Positions 1 through 8,252 of a DNA stretch of 64,000 nt are shown here, piece by piece. The translations under genes and the position numbers were made by a program. The DNA is from Chitinophagaceae bacterium. Its GTDB lineage: Bacteria > Bacteroidota > Bacteroidia > Chitinophagales > Chitinophagaceae. Position 1 is the first letter of the stretch, and each line of letters starts with the position of its first letter. The DNA lies in the NCBI GenBank assembly GCA_947447265.1, contig CANFKC010000024.1, positions 1-64,000 of the forward strand, in the 5' to 3' direction. The notes beneath the pieces are model-generated. The model did no database searches. It was not told the origin of the DNA and was given only the letters and a program-made list of their open reading frames with translations.

Positions 1-179
1 AGTGATTTTTGCACCTCTCTTTCTCCCGCAACTGTTGTTTGCCAGCCGGGAAAACGAACGATTTTTACTATAGCGTCTATGTCATTCACTATACGCTCTA
101 CGACAGCAGGTGTTTTATCCGTTTTTAATTCTAAAAACAGCTCGGTTAATTGATAAATTTGATAATCCCGCCGACTGGC
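1..179 (-). pseudogene. Possible type I restriction R subunit (HsdR) C-terminal fragment
   Basis: Reading the minus strand, one frame stays open from an in-frame TGA at 180-182 down to the window edge. It encodes about 59 residues containing ERIVNDIDAIVKIVRFPGW followed by an AGEREVQKSL-like stretch. The alternation of hydrophobic positions, the conserved GWQ and the basic end resemble my recollection of the C-terminal region of type I restriction R subunits; this is family resemblance from memory, not a search result. The 5' part of such a gene is absent, since the recombinase module begins here on the other strand. It therefore looks like a cut-off remnant, or the end of a gene lying outside the window. 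It overlaps the first residues of the small plus-strand ORF, so one of the two boundaries must be wrong. Confidence 0.35.
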
Positions 180-358
180 TCAGGTCTTTTAAGGGTTGTG
201 AGCACTACAGTGACGAGGAAGCATTACAGGTAATTTCGAGCCTTGATACATTGGCTGCGATTTTGCTGGAAGTAAGCCCCATAAAAATACATACAATTGA
301 TAATCAATTAGTTGTATCTTTGAAGGGAGAACAAAATCAAAAAAATAACGCAGCATGA
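110..358 (+). CDS. Small protein coupled to the serine recombinase
   Basis: This 82-residue ORF of unknown function has its stop overlapping the recombinase start (ATGA at 355-358), a typical translational-coupling arrangement. The convincing part is the C-terminal two thirds, a helical segment containing DWLRSFKGCEHYSDEEAL and then a hydrophobic ISSLDTLAAILLEV helix. The annotated start is a GTG at 110, but the first 20 or so residues overlap an antisense coding-like stretch and may not be translated; no ATG lies between 110 and the conserved part. Small proteins of this kind commonly sit directly upstream of large serine recombinases in Bacteroidota mobile elements (recollection), so a role in the recombination module is plausible but unproven. 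Confidence 0.5.
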   Translation: MFYPFLILKTARLIDKFDNPADWLRSFKGCEHYSDEEALQVISSLDTLAAILLEVSPIKIHTIDNQLVVSLKGEQNQKNNAA

Positions 359-1962
359 GTACGATAACATCTTTCGGGCGTTTTGGAAAAACCAACAGGG
401 CGATCAATTTGCCTCAGGCCATTAAAACTGCCGTGATCTATACCCGTGTTTCCAGTAAGGAGCAGGCAGACAAAAACCTTTCCCTTGACTTCCAGCGTAA
501 AGTAATTGAGGAGTATGCGCAACGTAACGGCTTTGCGATAGCGGAGTGTTTTGGCGGTACTTATGAAAGTGCAAAGACGGATGGGAGAAAGGAATTCCAG
601 CGGATGCTGGACTATATTAAAAAGCACAAAGGCAAAATATCGCATATTCTTGTTTATACTCTTGACCGTTTCAGCCGTACAGGTGGCGGAGCTATCAAAA
701 TAGCGGAAGAACTCAGGGAGAAGCATGGTACTGCCGTATTTGCTGTTACCCAGCCTGCTGATACATCTAATCCAAGTGGCGTATTACAACAGAGCATTCA
801 TTTCATCTTTTCACAGTATGATAACCAGCTAAGGAAACAAAGAGCGGTTGCAGGGATGAAGGAGAAGTTTGAAAAGGGTATCTGGGTTACGAAGCAGCCT
901 ATGGGCTATGACATTGTAAAATCTAACGGAGAAAGAAAAATTGTCGTCAATGCCATAGGTAAAAAACTGCGCAAGGCTTTTATCTGGAAAAGCGAGGGCA
1001 TGAAGAATGACGAGATAATTGAGCAGTTAATGGCTATGGGTGTCCCGATGTACAAGCAGCAGCTGACAAAGGTCTTTAAGAATCCGTTCTATTGTGGTCT
1101 GGTTACTCATGGTATGCTGGACGGCAGGGTTGTGGAAGGAGTACATGAGAAACTAATCTCACAGGAGATATTTTTAAAGGTCAACCAGATTCATGAGTTA
1201 TCACCAGGATATGGTGTTCCGCACAAAAAGGAGCAGGATGCAGTACCCTTAAAGGTGTTTATCAAATGCAGTCACTGCGGACAGCCATTTACCGGCTATG
1301 TCGTAAAGGCGAAGAATCTCTGGTATTACAAGTGCCGGACTAATGGCTGCAAATGCAATAAGAGCGCGAAGGAAATGCACAAACTGTTTGGTGAGTTACT
1401 GAACAGGTATGCTGTAAAGGAAGAGCTGATTGCTCCTCTGATGGCAAGGATGCAGCTTGTATGGAATGACATCAATAGGGAGAATGTGGAGCTTGAGGCT
1501 GCCTACAGGAAGCAGTTATCGGCAGTGGAAGAGAAGCTGGAGAACATCGAGGAAGGCTACTACGTAACCAAGGAAATGGGGCGTGAACAGTTTGATAAGT
1601 ATTATCCTCGCTACAATAAAGAGCGTCAGGAAATTGCCGAAAAATTATCGAAAATGGGGAATGGCATTTCGAACCCGCTTGAAGCGATTGAAAAAGCTAT
1701 CCGTATTTCGACAGAACTCAATACCACATGGGCTTCCAGCGATGTTAACGGCAAAGAAAAGTTGCAAAAACTGCTGTTTCCTGACGGAATTGTGTATGAC
1801 CGCGAAAAAGGGGCATTTCGAACCGAAAAAGTGAATTCTGTGTTTGAGCTGATTGCAAGCCTGCAAAGCGATTCAGGGGAAAATAATAAGGGACAAACAG
1901 GTATTGCTACCTGTTTGTCCCCTTCTGCGGAGAGAGAGGGATTCGAACCCCCGGACCTATAA
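355..1962 (+). CDS. Large serine recombinase / integrase
   Basis: A site-specific recombinase of the large serine family (535 residues). Residues about 25-170 form the resolvase catalytic domain, with the nucleophile region YTRVSS (Ser33) and the conserved LDRFSR around residue 104. A recombinase domain follows. A zinc ribbon at about 305-335 begins CSHCGQPF and continues with further Cys residues, and a coiled-coil segment lies at about 380-430. Such enzymes integrate and excise phages and integrative elements by serine-mediated cleavage. Oddity: the last 24 or so residues are encoded by a perfect inverted repeat and then by the antisense strand of tRNA-Ser (the AEREGFEPPDL end), so the frame runs out inside the tRNA. 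This indicates that the tRNA 3' end is the junction of the element, which would extend leftward beyond the window. Confidence 0.93.
   Translation: MSTITSFGRFGKTNRAINLPQAIKTAVIYTRVSSKEQADKNLSLDFQRKVIEEYAQRNGFAIAECFGGTYESAKTDGRKEFQRMLDYIKKHKGKISHILVYTLDRFSRTGGGAIKIAEELREKHGTAVFAVTQPADTSNPSGVLQQSIHFIFSQYDNQLRKQRAVAGMKEKFEKGIWVTKQPMGYDIVKSNGERKIVVNAIGKKLRKAFIWKSEGMKNDEIIEQLMAMGVPMYKQQLTKVFKNPFYCGLVTHGMLDGRVVEGVHEKLISQEIFLKVNQIHELSPGYGVPHKKEQDAVPLKVFIKCSHCGQPFTGYVVKAKNLWYYKCRTNGCKCNKSAKEMHKLFGELLNRYAVKEELIAPLMARMQLVWNDINRENVELEAAYRKQLSAVEEKLENIEEGYYVTKEMGREQFDKYYPRYNKERQEIAEKLSKMGNGISNPLEAIEKAIRISTELNTTWASSDVNGKEKLQKLLFPDGIVYDREKGAFRTEKVNSVFELIASLQSDSGENNKGQTGIATCLSPSAEREGFEPPDL
1890..1921 (-). 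terminator. Terminator of tRNA-Ser, inside the recombinase ORF
   Basis: A perfect 14-bp inverted repeat (1890-1903 with 1908-1921, loop TTGC) is followed on the minus strand by a T-rich stretch (TTATTATTTT). It lies 7 bases downstream of the tRNA-Ser 3' end, so it fits an intrinsic terminator for the tRNA. It also codes for the tail of the recombinase on the other strand. Confidence 0.7.
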
Positions 1963-2012
1963 CAGTCAACAGTTTTCAAGACTGCCGCAATCGACCGCTC
2001 TGCCATCTCTCC
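1928..2012 (-). tRNA. tRNA-Ser (anticodon UGA)
   Basis: The minus strand gives an 85-nt cloverleaf. The acceptor GGAGAGA pairs with TCTCTCC and leaves discriminator G. There is a D-arm with GGCAGAGCGGTC, an anticodon loop CTTGAAA with anticodon TGA, the long variable arm expected of tRNA-Ser, and a T-arm with GGTTCGAATCC. CCA is not encoded. The 3' end overlaps the end of the serine recombinase ORF, and this end is the probable attachment site of the left-hand mobile element. Confidence 0.95.
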
Positions 2013-2214
2013 GAGGTCAAAATTAGACCATCTCGTCGATTTTCAAAAAGAATTTTGCACAACTGCAACATATTTCTTGCTACAATGTTTGTCAAATCCT
2101 TTACCAGTAAGGCTTTCAGCCAAAATATCATTGCAGGAAAAATACTAAAAAAAATTTCGCAGGCTTAACACTGAGGTAATTATCAATGATTATTATCATG
2201 CTTTAACGCATTTC

Positions 2215-2244
2215 TTGCGCCGTTCTAAATAAATAGTAATTTTG
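2215..2244 (+). promoter_or_regulatory. Bacteroidota-type promoter
   Basis: TTG at 2215-2217, a 19-base spacer and TAATTTTG at 2237-2244 match the Bacteroidota -33/-7 consensus (TTG, TAnnTTTG). It lies 17 bases upstream of the ATG at 2262. Confidence 0.7.
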
Positions 2245-2261
2245 CCCCACAATATCATCTC

Positions 2262-2657
2262 ATGAAAATATCAGTAACTATTGCGCTCCTTTGCCTTTCA
2301 TTTTTAACCAACGCACAGGACATAAAATTCAAGCTGGCAGGGGCAACAAACAAAAAATGGGTGGGTTCTACTATTTACATCGCCAGTAGCGACGAAAATT
2401 TCAGCAACCTTATCTTTTATAAAAACCACAGCGTAGTTGAAGAAAACAGGAAATATAAAACCAAAAAGCCCGCAACCGAATGGAAGCTGGTAAAAGGCGA
2501 TTATGCGAACGATGCCGATATTGAATTGCAGGTAGGCAAGCGTTCTTACCATGTTGAATTTTCGACCACCAACAATGGCAAAGAATTTATGACCCTCACC
2601 TGGGTTCCGGAAAGGGAGAATGAGGATATTGTGATCAAAACTTTTTATGTAGAATAA
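2262..2657 (+). CDS. Small secreted protein of unknown function
   Basis: A 131-residue protein with a clear Sec signal peptide (MKISVTIALLCLSFLTNAQ, cleavage after NAQ predicted). The mature part is about 112 residues, rich in Lys, aromatic residues and beta-prone stretches, with no Cys and no motif I recognise. The size and pattern suggest a small periplasmic or outer-membrane-associated beta protein, but nothing more can be said. It has its own promoter (2215-2244) and ends at a strong bidirectional terminator, so it is monocistronic. It is the first chromosomal gene beyond the tRNA-Ser junction. Confidence 0.75.
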   Translation: MKISVTIALLCLSFLTNAQDIKFKLAGATNKKWVGSTIYIASSDENFSNLIFYKNHSVVEENRKYKTKKPATEWKLVKGDYANDADIELQVGKRSYHVEFSTTNNGKEFMTLTWVPERENEDIVIKTFYVE

Positions 2658-2712
2658 TATATAACGACGCTCCTAGAAGCTAAGGTATATATTCATCTAC
2701 AAATTGCATAAG

Positions 2713-2746
2713 AAAAGCGCTGTCCGGCATGCCGGACAGCGCTTTT
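2713..2746. terminator. Bidirectional intrinsic terminator
   Basis: A perfect 17-bp palindrome centred at 2729/2730 (AAAAGCGCTGTCCGGCA and its complement), A-rich at the left and T-rich at the right. It lies between two convergent genes and can stop both the small secreted protein gene and the T9SS protein gene. Confidence 0.85.
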
Positions 2747-2767
2747 TACACTCAACAAAAACCAAGG

Positions 2768-4432
2768 TTAGTTCTTAATTATTTTTGCGGTTTTTAGCAA
2801 TTGATTATCTGAAGTAAAGATGCTGATGAAATAAACGCCATCAGCCAATGCAGATATATCAATAGCAGTAACATTGCGTTGTGCCATTACTTCGCGGCCA
2901 TCCGCGGCCAGAAGGCTAATATTGACTGCTTTGTCGGCTTCAATGTTTACGATAGCTGTGGCAGGATTAGGATAAATATTCACCTTTACGGCATTGCTTA
3001 TTTCCTTCACATCTGCAGTGCTGACGCGGTTCCAGATACGCGCCATGTACATATCTGATTTCAGCGAACTGGTTGAGCTGCTTACATTGTAGCTACCCAG
3101 CGACATATCGCTTTTAAACTGCCCTGAAACCATTACAGCGCCCATACCCTGGTCAACTGCTATACTCCCGGTATTCGTAAAGCCAAGCGGACTTGCCGAT
3201 GCGCCACCGGTTGTGCTGCTGGTATTTTTCAGCCAAACTGTGTTACCGGTAGTCTTGTCCACCTTTGCTACAATTGTGTTAGTACCTGCCGAGTACGGAA
3301 CGACAGTGCCGCCAATGGTATCCGTAGCATAAATAAATGCAGAGATATAAGGGTCGTTCGCAGCATCAACTGCAACTCCGGTAACTGACTCTGTTGCTAT
3401 ACCAAAAGTATGCATCCAAACCTGTCCGCCAGTATCATTATACTTTGCATAAAAAGCCTTCTGAGAAAGGCCGGCAGCCGATGCCACATAATGTATCATG
3501 ATGCTGCCACCAACATACACATTGCCCAGCTTATCTGGTTGAATACTGTTACCTGCATCCATGTTGCCCGATGTTGTAGTAACAAATTCCGTACATCCGA
3601 ATGCTTTAAAATACTGAACGTTACCCGCTGTATCAAATTTGCCAATGAATACGTCATCGCCGCTCACATGCGGGTAATTGGTTGACCCAAACATCACATC
3701 AGAGCTTATTTTACCGGTAACGTATATTTTGCCATTTATGTCCGTTGCTATTTCGTTCACTTTACAAATACCCAAGGATTTGCCGATATCAACCCAGTCA
3801 ACCCCGCCAGATGGCGTAAACTTGGCAAGGAACATATTGTAGTATGGGTTTGTGTATACCGTTCCGCCAATGTTGACACCTGTATTAAAAAGGCCGCCAA
3901 TTATCGGGAAGCCCTGCGGGTCAACCGCTACTGCCCATGCACCAACCTGCGAAGTGCTGCTTGTGGCACCCAATAGCCTTGACCAAACGAAGTTGCCACT
4001 GGCATCATATTTTGCAAGGTAGCTGGACCACAGGCCCGGCATAGGATTCACCAAAGAATCAGTGGCTGTAAAGTATGCGGCCGAACTTGCAAAATAACCG
4101 CCTACATAAATATTGTCAGAAGCGTCAACTGCCGAATGCCCTGTCATTTCAAAACCAGTACCGCCAATAGTTTTTGCCCATAATACTGTGCCGCTGGAAT
4201 CATACTTAAGAATGTAACCATCATTTCCACCCCGTGAAGCGAGTGTAGTTGTACCAAAAGTGGCTGTGTCAGAAAATGCGCCGGAGATGATCACATGATG
4301 CCCATGGTCTATTGTTGTTCCGAAAGCCTGGTTGTCGCTATTGTGGTCACCACCTTTTTTGAGCCAGGCGACAGTTTGTGAAAAGGAGGTATGTGCGGTA
4401 ATTAAAAACAGGAGTGTTACAAGTTTCTTCAT
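2768..4432 (-). CDS. T9SS-sorted beta-propeller (SBBP-repeat) protein
   Basis: A 554-residue secreted protein. The N-terminus is a signal peptide ending in SFSQ. Residues about 20-460 hold repeated blocks with the pattern D..GNIYVGG(Y/S) and G..VWA(K)..GG..., typical of SBBP-type beta-propeller repeats that begin 'G..D.Y..KYD.sG...W'. The last 80 or so residues are a type A T9SS sorting domain: NIYPNPA, a beta core, then GVYFISI and a basic end (TAKIIKN). The protein is therefore predicted to cross the outer membrane by the type IX system and be released or anchored at the cell surface. No catalytic motif is visible; adhesion or binding is a guess. It is convergent with the small secreted protein gene. 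Confidence 0.9.
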   Translation of the reverse strand: MKKLVTLLFLITAHTSFSQTVAWLKKGGDHNSDNQAFGTTIDHGHHVIISGAFSDTATFGTTTLASRGGNDGYILKYDSSGTVLWAKTIGGTGFEMTGHSAVDASDNIYVGGYFASSAAYFTATDSLVNPMPGLWSSYLAKYDASGNFVWSRLLGATSSTSQVGAWAVAVDPQGFPIIGGLFNTGVNIGGTVYTNPYYNMFLAKFTPSGGVDWVDIGKSLGICKVNEIATDINGKIYVTGKISSDVMFGSTNYPHVSGDDVFIGKFDTAGNVQYFKAFGCTEFVTTTSGNMDAGNSIQPDKLGNVYVGGSIMIHYVASAAGLSQKAFYAKYNDTGGQVWMHTFGIATESVTGVAVDAANDPYISAFIYATDTIGGTVVPYSAGTNTIVAKVDKTTGNTVWLKNTSSTTGGASASPLGFTNTGSIAVDQGMGAVMVSGQFKSDMSLGSYNVSSSTSSLKSDMYMARIWNRVSTADVKEISNAVKVNIYPNPATAIVNIEADKAVNISLLAADGREVMAQRNVTAIDISALADGVYFISIFTSDNQLLKTAKIIKN

Positions 4433-4497
4433 GTTTGTTTTGGTTGATTAGTTAGTGAATGGCGCATTGCGTTATTGCAATTAATTAGTAAGACGCT

Positions 4498-4529
4498 AAA
4501 AAAAGCACCTTCAGTGGGGTGCTTTTTTA
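4498..4529. terminator. Intrinsic terminator
   Basis: AAAAAAGCACC (ending at 4509) pairs with GGTGCTTTTTT (from 4518) with an 8-base loop. It lies between the start of the T9SS gene and the end of the dinB-like gene, and most likely terminates the latter on the minus strand. Confidence 0.7.
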
Positions 4530-4719
4530 GAAATTATTTTTTACCTGCAATTAAAAATCTTCAAAAACTAACCAACAATTAGTAGCATCGACGCTGTTTA
4601 TTAGCTATCGGCACTACATATTTATTATAAAAATAGAATGGCAGTCACCTGCCATGAAGCCCGATGTATCGTATTCCGAAGCCCCTGCCAAACAACCGGC
4701 TGCTCCAATACAAATGTGT

Positions 4720-5223
4720 TTATACGGTTTTATTTTCCAACCTTACGTAGCCAATGAAGTCAGTACCCGGAATGGTAGTTGCGCCTGCAGTTCGCATCAG
4801 GGTTACTAATTGCCCCCTATGGTAAGTGGCATGGTTAAAAACATGGTGTAAAACTTCGTACACAGGCGTGGAATATGGGTATCCCCTCCTATCTGTATAA
4901 TGTAGGTGTTCCGCCAGTGTTGTCTCTTCCTGCTCGGCAATAAAATTGGCCAGGTCGTGAGATGAAGTTTCCCAGTTATTACAGGCGTCTTCGAAATTTC
5001 CGTCAAAGGTTATTGCGGCCCATATTGGGTCGTCAGACTTCATCAGCCTTTGCAGCCAGATATCTTCCGCGCACCAGGTATGGTACATCGTCTCTCTTAT
5101 CGATTTGAAGCTACTCTGCATGGGCATATCCAGCGCTTCTGCCGGAAGGCCTTTCATGGTATCAATTATCAGTTTATTTGCCCAGATGTTGTATGCTGCG
5201 TACTGTGTAAGAAGGTGTTTCAT
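4720..5223 (-). CDS. DinB/YfiT-family putative metalloprotein
   Basis: A 167-residue four-helix DinB-superfamily protein. The three metal-ligand histidines expected of the family are visible: His48 in the MYHTWCAED segment, and His131 and His135 in HATYHRGQL. The N-terminus MKHLLTQYAAYNIWAN is the usual first helix ('Y..W.N'). Members are metal-dependent proteins, some being thiol (bacillithiol or mycothiol) transferases, but the substrate cannot be read here. The gene is divergent from the PLP enzyme gene at 5420 and has no obvious operon partner. Confidence 0.88.
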   Translation of the reverse strand: MKHLLTQYAAYNIWANKLIIDTMKGLPAEALDMPMQSSFKSIRETMYHTWCAEDIWLQRLMKSDDPIWAAITFDGNFEDACNNWETSSHDLANFIAEQEETTLAEHLHYTDRRGYPYSTPVYEVLHHVFNHATYHRGQLVTLMRTAGATTIPGTDFIGYVRLENKTV

Positions 5224-5391
5224 GTTGTGTTGGATTGTTTCTTATAACAAAAATACTGCTTAATGCGCAATAGGACGACGACTTAACTGAAAACAAAGCA
5301 CATCGTGGTAATCTAAAAAGGACATACAATAAATGTTAGCAACACCGATCATTGAATATCTAAAAAATAACTTTTTTTCAACCCTCCCGTG

Positions 5392-5399
5392 TACCTTTA
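5392..5399 (+). promoter_or_regulatory. Candidate -7 element for the PLP enzyme gene
   Basis: TACCTTTA (one mismatch to TAnnTTTG) ends 20 bases before the ATG at 5420. It supports that start over the earlier in-frame ATG at 5333, which would lie upstream of the promoter. Confidence 0.45.
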
Positions 5400-5419
5400 G
5401 GGCAAATTTCTACTATAAA

Positions 5420-6643
5420 ATGGCTGATAAAAATACTACCGCCGGCTTTGATACCATTTGCCTGCATGGCGGGCATCGCACAGAAAGTAATAAGGCGCAC
5501 CTCACCCCTATTTATGCATCCAGCACCTATGTTTTTGACAGTGCAGAAGAGTCTGCCGCTGTATTCAAAGGTGAAGAACAGGGTTATATCTATGGCCGTT
5601 GGGGCAATCCTACCATTGCTGAAGCTGAGGAGAAGATCGCATTGCTGGAAGCTTACGGCATTGATGATGCTGCTGGTAACGCGCTGCAGTTGAAAGCGAT
5701 ATTACACGCTTCAGGTATGGCGGCAATTGCTACTGCTTTTTTAGGCAACCTTAAGGCTGGAGAAAAGATGATCAGTCATCAGTCGTTATATGGCGGCACG
5801 CACGAGATAATTGAAAAAATAATGCCGGACTATGGCATCAATCACCTGCTCATTGACTTTCATAACACGGACGGAGTAGAGGCTGCTATTAAGGCTGATG
5901 CAACTATCCGGCTGATGCACATTGAAACCCCGGCCAACCCTACCCTTCAGTGTTTTGATTTGAAGACCCTCAGCGCACTTGGCAAAAAATACGGCTTAAC
6001 GGTTGTTGTCGACAACACCTTCGCTACACCCTATCTGCAACAACCTTTCAGGTATGATGTTGATTATGTAGTGCATTCTACCACTAAATACCTGAATGGT
6101 CATGGCACGGCAATAGGCGGCGTGCTGGTTGGCAAAGATTTGGACCGCATGAATAAAGCGCTCACGAAAACCCACCGCTTACTGGGCGGCAACAGCAATG
6201 CTTTTGATGCTTTTTTACTTACCAATGGCCTTCGCACGCTCAGCCTGAGGATGGACCGCCATTGCAGTAATGCGGAAAAAGTAGCGCAGTTTCTTGATGG
6301 GCATAAAGCAGTTGCCGTTGTCAATTACCTTGGTTTAACTTCACACCCGGGTTATGCAGTAGCAAAGCAACAAATGAAACATGCCGGAGGCATGATCAGC
6401 TTTGAATTAAAAGGCGGTTTCGATGCCGGAGTGAAATTCCTGAACAATATGCAGCTGTGCAAAAATGCAGTTTCCCTCGGCACGTGCGACACTATAGTTA
6501 CCCACGCTGCCTCTACCACTCACCTGGGTGTGCCGCGCGAACAGCGCTTGAAAGCGGGCATAACTGATGGCCTGATTCGAATGAGTGTCGGCCTGGAAAA
6601 CATTGAAGATATTTTGCGCGACCTTGAACATGCTATGGCATAG
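5420..6643 (+). CDS. PLP-dependent trans-sulfuration enzyme (Cys/Met metabolism family)
   Basis: A 407-residue Cys/Met metabolism PLP enzyme, the group of cystathionine gamma-synthase/lyase, O-acetylhomoserine sulfhydrylase and methionine gamma-lyase. Visible family marks are YGRWGNPT, the SGMAAIA segment, VDNTFATPYLQQP before the cofactor Asp, and the PLP lysine Lys223 in HSTTKYLNGHG. The length is normal for the family. Sequence alone does not decide whether it synthesises or degrades sulfur amino acids. I choose the ATG at 5420 (MADKN) because the longer version starting at 5333 adds a poorly family-like, Phe/Asn-rich leader and would overlap the promoter. The gene stands alone with its own terminator. 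Confidence 0.9.
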   Translation: MADKNTTAGFDTICLHGGHRTESNKAHLTPIYASSTYVFDSAEESAAVFKGEEQGYIYGRWGNPTIAEAEEKIALLEAYGIDDAAGNALQLKAILHASGMAAIATAFLGNLKAGEKMISHQSLYGGTHEIIEKIMPDYGINHLLIDFHNTDGVEAAIKADATIRLMHIETPANPTLQCFDLKTLSALGKKYGLTVVVDNTFATPYLQQPFRYDVDYVVHSTTKYLNGHGTAIGGVLVGKDLDRMNKALTKTHRLLGGNSNAFDAFLLTNGLRTLSLRMDRHCSNAEKVAQFLDGHKAVAVVNYLGLTSHPGYAVAKQQMKHAGGMISFELKGGFDAGVKFLNNMQLCKNAVSLGTCDTIVTHAASTTHLGVPREQRLKAGITDGLIRMSVGLENIEDILRDLEHAMA

Positions 6644-6666
6644 GTTACCGGCAAACATAATATAGC

Positions 6667-6692
6667 AACAGCCCGCCAATCGGCGGGCTGTT
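6667..6692 (+). terminator. Intrinsic terminator
   Basis: ACAGCCCGCC pairs with GGCGGGCTGT (loop AATC), followed by TTTG. It ends the PLP enzyme gene and may also serve the convergent DUF5777 gene. Confidence 0.75.
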
Positions 6693-6719
6693 TGCATTAT
6701 TGAAGTGTCTTAAATTACC

Positions 6720-7646
6720 TTATTTATGCTTCCGGAATTCCTTAGGCTTTACAATCGTAAATACCCTTGAAATGTTGAAACCGTAGTGTATATCACCCTT
6801 ACTCCATGTATCGACCGTCTGACCCAGCATAATACGCTCGGAAATACCCGGTGAATTGGTTACGTGTAACTGGAACACGTGTCCGCCAGTTTCAATGTCG
6901 AAACCAAACGACAATGAATTGTAAGTTTTAAAACCGTTGGCAAGATTATCCTGACCGGTAAGACGATAATAGTATTCACCGGTAAACGCAACTCGTTTGC
7001 TTATTTTAACCCTGCCACCAATACCTAACGCTACTGTGTTATTGTCAAACTTAGTGCTGTCAACAAGGTTGTTATGCAAAATAGACGGCATCAACATCAG
7101 CGACAGTTTGTCGCTGAATTTCCTCGCTATCAACACCTGGTTAAAATAGCAAAGGCGGTTCGAAAAATAGTATTTATCGGTTGAAACAGGCAGCGTGGGA
7201 GCCGCAATTGTTTGTACCGACATACCTGTAAGAAAGCTCAACGATATTGGACTACCATTTGTCTGCTGCTTCAGTATCTTCACTTTAGCAAACGCATCAT
7301 TTTCTTTGCCCAATACATTGTGGCCAATACCAACCATCAGATATTTGGTTATACCGTAATCGAGCCCAATGCGGGTGTTGGCATTGTCAATACCAAAGAA
7401 GTTTTCGATGCCCTGGTTTATTTTACCAAAACGGTGCCCAATGCGCATATCCATCACACCAGCGCCGAGGCTTTCTGTAGTACTTCCGTTTATAAGCCTG
7501 GTGGTCTTAAAAGTATAATTTACATCTTCCTTTTTAGCCTTGGTATCATCGTCAAGCATTTTCAGCATGCTATCTCCATCATCCTGACCGAAAGACTTTA
7601 GTGCCGAGCAGGTAAAAACCGAAGCAATCAATAAAAGTTTACGCAT
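6720..7646 (-). CDS. DUF5777-family outer-membrane beta-barrel protein
   Basis: A 308-residue protein with an N-terminal signal peptide (cleaved near SFGQ) followed by alternating beta strands. The early MRIGHRFG and the DNANTRIGLDYG block are characteristic of the DUF5777 barrel family of Bacteroidota. The final strand ends in a hydrophobic GFNISRVFTIV segment with a short basic tail. It is probably an outer-membrane porin-like protein of unknown substrate. It is the last gene of a tight minus-strand cluster after the cytochrome-like lipoprotein and YceI genes (24-base gap to YceI). That arrangement recurs in Bacteroidota (recollection) and hints at an envelope redox or lipid-linked function. 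Confidence 0.85.
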   Translation of the reverse strand: MRKLLLIASVFTCSALKSFGQDDGDSMLKMLDDDTKAKKEDVNYTFKTTRLINGSTTESLGAGVMDMRIGHRFGKINQGIENFFGIDNANTRIGLDYGITKYLMVGIGHNVLGKENDAFAKVKILKQQTNGSPISLSFLTGMSVQTIAAPTLPVSTDKYYFSNRLCYFNQVLIARKFSDKLSLMLMPSILHNNLVDSTKFDNNTVALGIGGRVKISKRVAFTGEYYYRLTGQDNLANGFKTYNSLSFGFDIETGGHVFQLHVTNSPGISERIMLGQTVDTWSKGDIHYGFNISRVFTIVKPKEFRKHK

Positions 7647-7670
7647 ATTTATTTTTTACAGAATCAAAAA

Positions 7671-8222
7671 TTATTTTTGAGTAAGAGCAGCATCAATAGT
7701 AATTATTGCCTCTTTCGCTAATTTATCGCTTACCACACCCGGTATAACAATGTTGTAGTCGGCCAGCTTAACATTGAATTTTGCTTTCGCTGTAACTTCT
7801 TTACCTTTTACAGTAACTGTACCCGGTACAGATACATCTTTGGTAGCTCCGTGAATAGTTAATTTACCCGCTACAGTAACATTGTAAGTGCCATCTTTTG
7901 CCAGGTTAACGCTATTCATATCGCTCAACTTTCCTTTAAAATCAGACTTTGGAAATTTGTCGCTTTCCATGTAGTTTTCGTTAAAGTGCTGCTGCATCAA
8001 TTCGCGCTCAAATTTGAAACTCTTGATGGGTAGTTGAAACACGAAATCACCTGTCTTACTATTTAAAATAGAAGCTGCTTCATTATTTACCGCTTCTATT
8101 TTCTCTGGAGATTTAGGGGAAGTCGCATTGAATGAAATCTTAGCCGTGCGCGTCATGTAAGTCTGAGCGAACACACCATTGGCAGAAGCTACCAAAGCGG
8201 CAATTAAAATGATCTTCTTCAT
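7671..8222 (-). CDS. YceI-family periplasmic lipid-binding protein
   Basis: A 183-residue lipocalin-like YceI protein with a signal peptide ending at VFAQ. Family features include the early AKISFNATSP strand, the SFKFERELMQQHFNENYMES segment, the FPKSDFKGKL strand, and GKLTIHGATKDVSVPGTVTV near the C-terminus. YceI proteins bind isoprenoid-type lipids in a beta-barrel pocket in the periplasm. The gene sits between the cytochrome-like lipoprotein gene (30-base gap) and DUF5777, in one apparent operon from the promoter at 8673. An isoprenoid quinone ligand would fit the cytochrome neighbour, but this is inference. Confidence 0.93.
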   Translation of the reverse strand: MKKIILIAALVASANGVFAQTYMTRTAKISFNATSPKSPEKIEAVNNEAASILNSKTGDFVFQLPIKSFKFERELMQQHFNENYMESDKFPKSDFKGKLSDMNSVNLAKDGTYNVTVAGKLTIHGATKDVSVPGTVTVKGKEVTAKAKFNVKLADYNIVIPGVVSDKLAKEAIITIDAALTQK

Positions 8223-8252
8223 ATTTATAAGTTTATTGGTTTGAAAAATTGC

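Noticed and set aside
1626-2006. Minus-strand ORF of 126 codons over the recombinase end and tRNA-Ser
   Set aside because: It is antisense to a strong recombinase gene and starts inside the tRNA.
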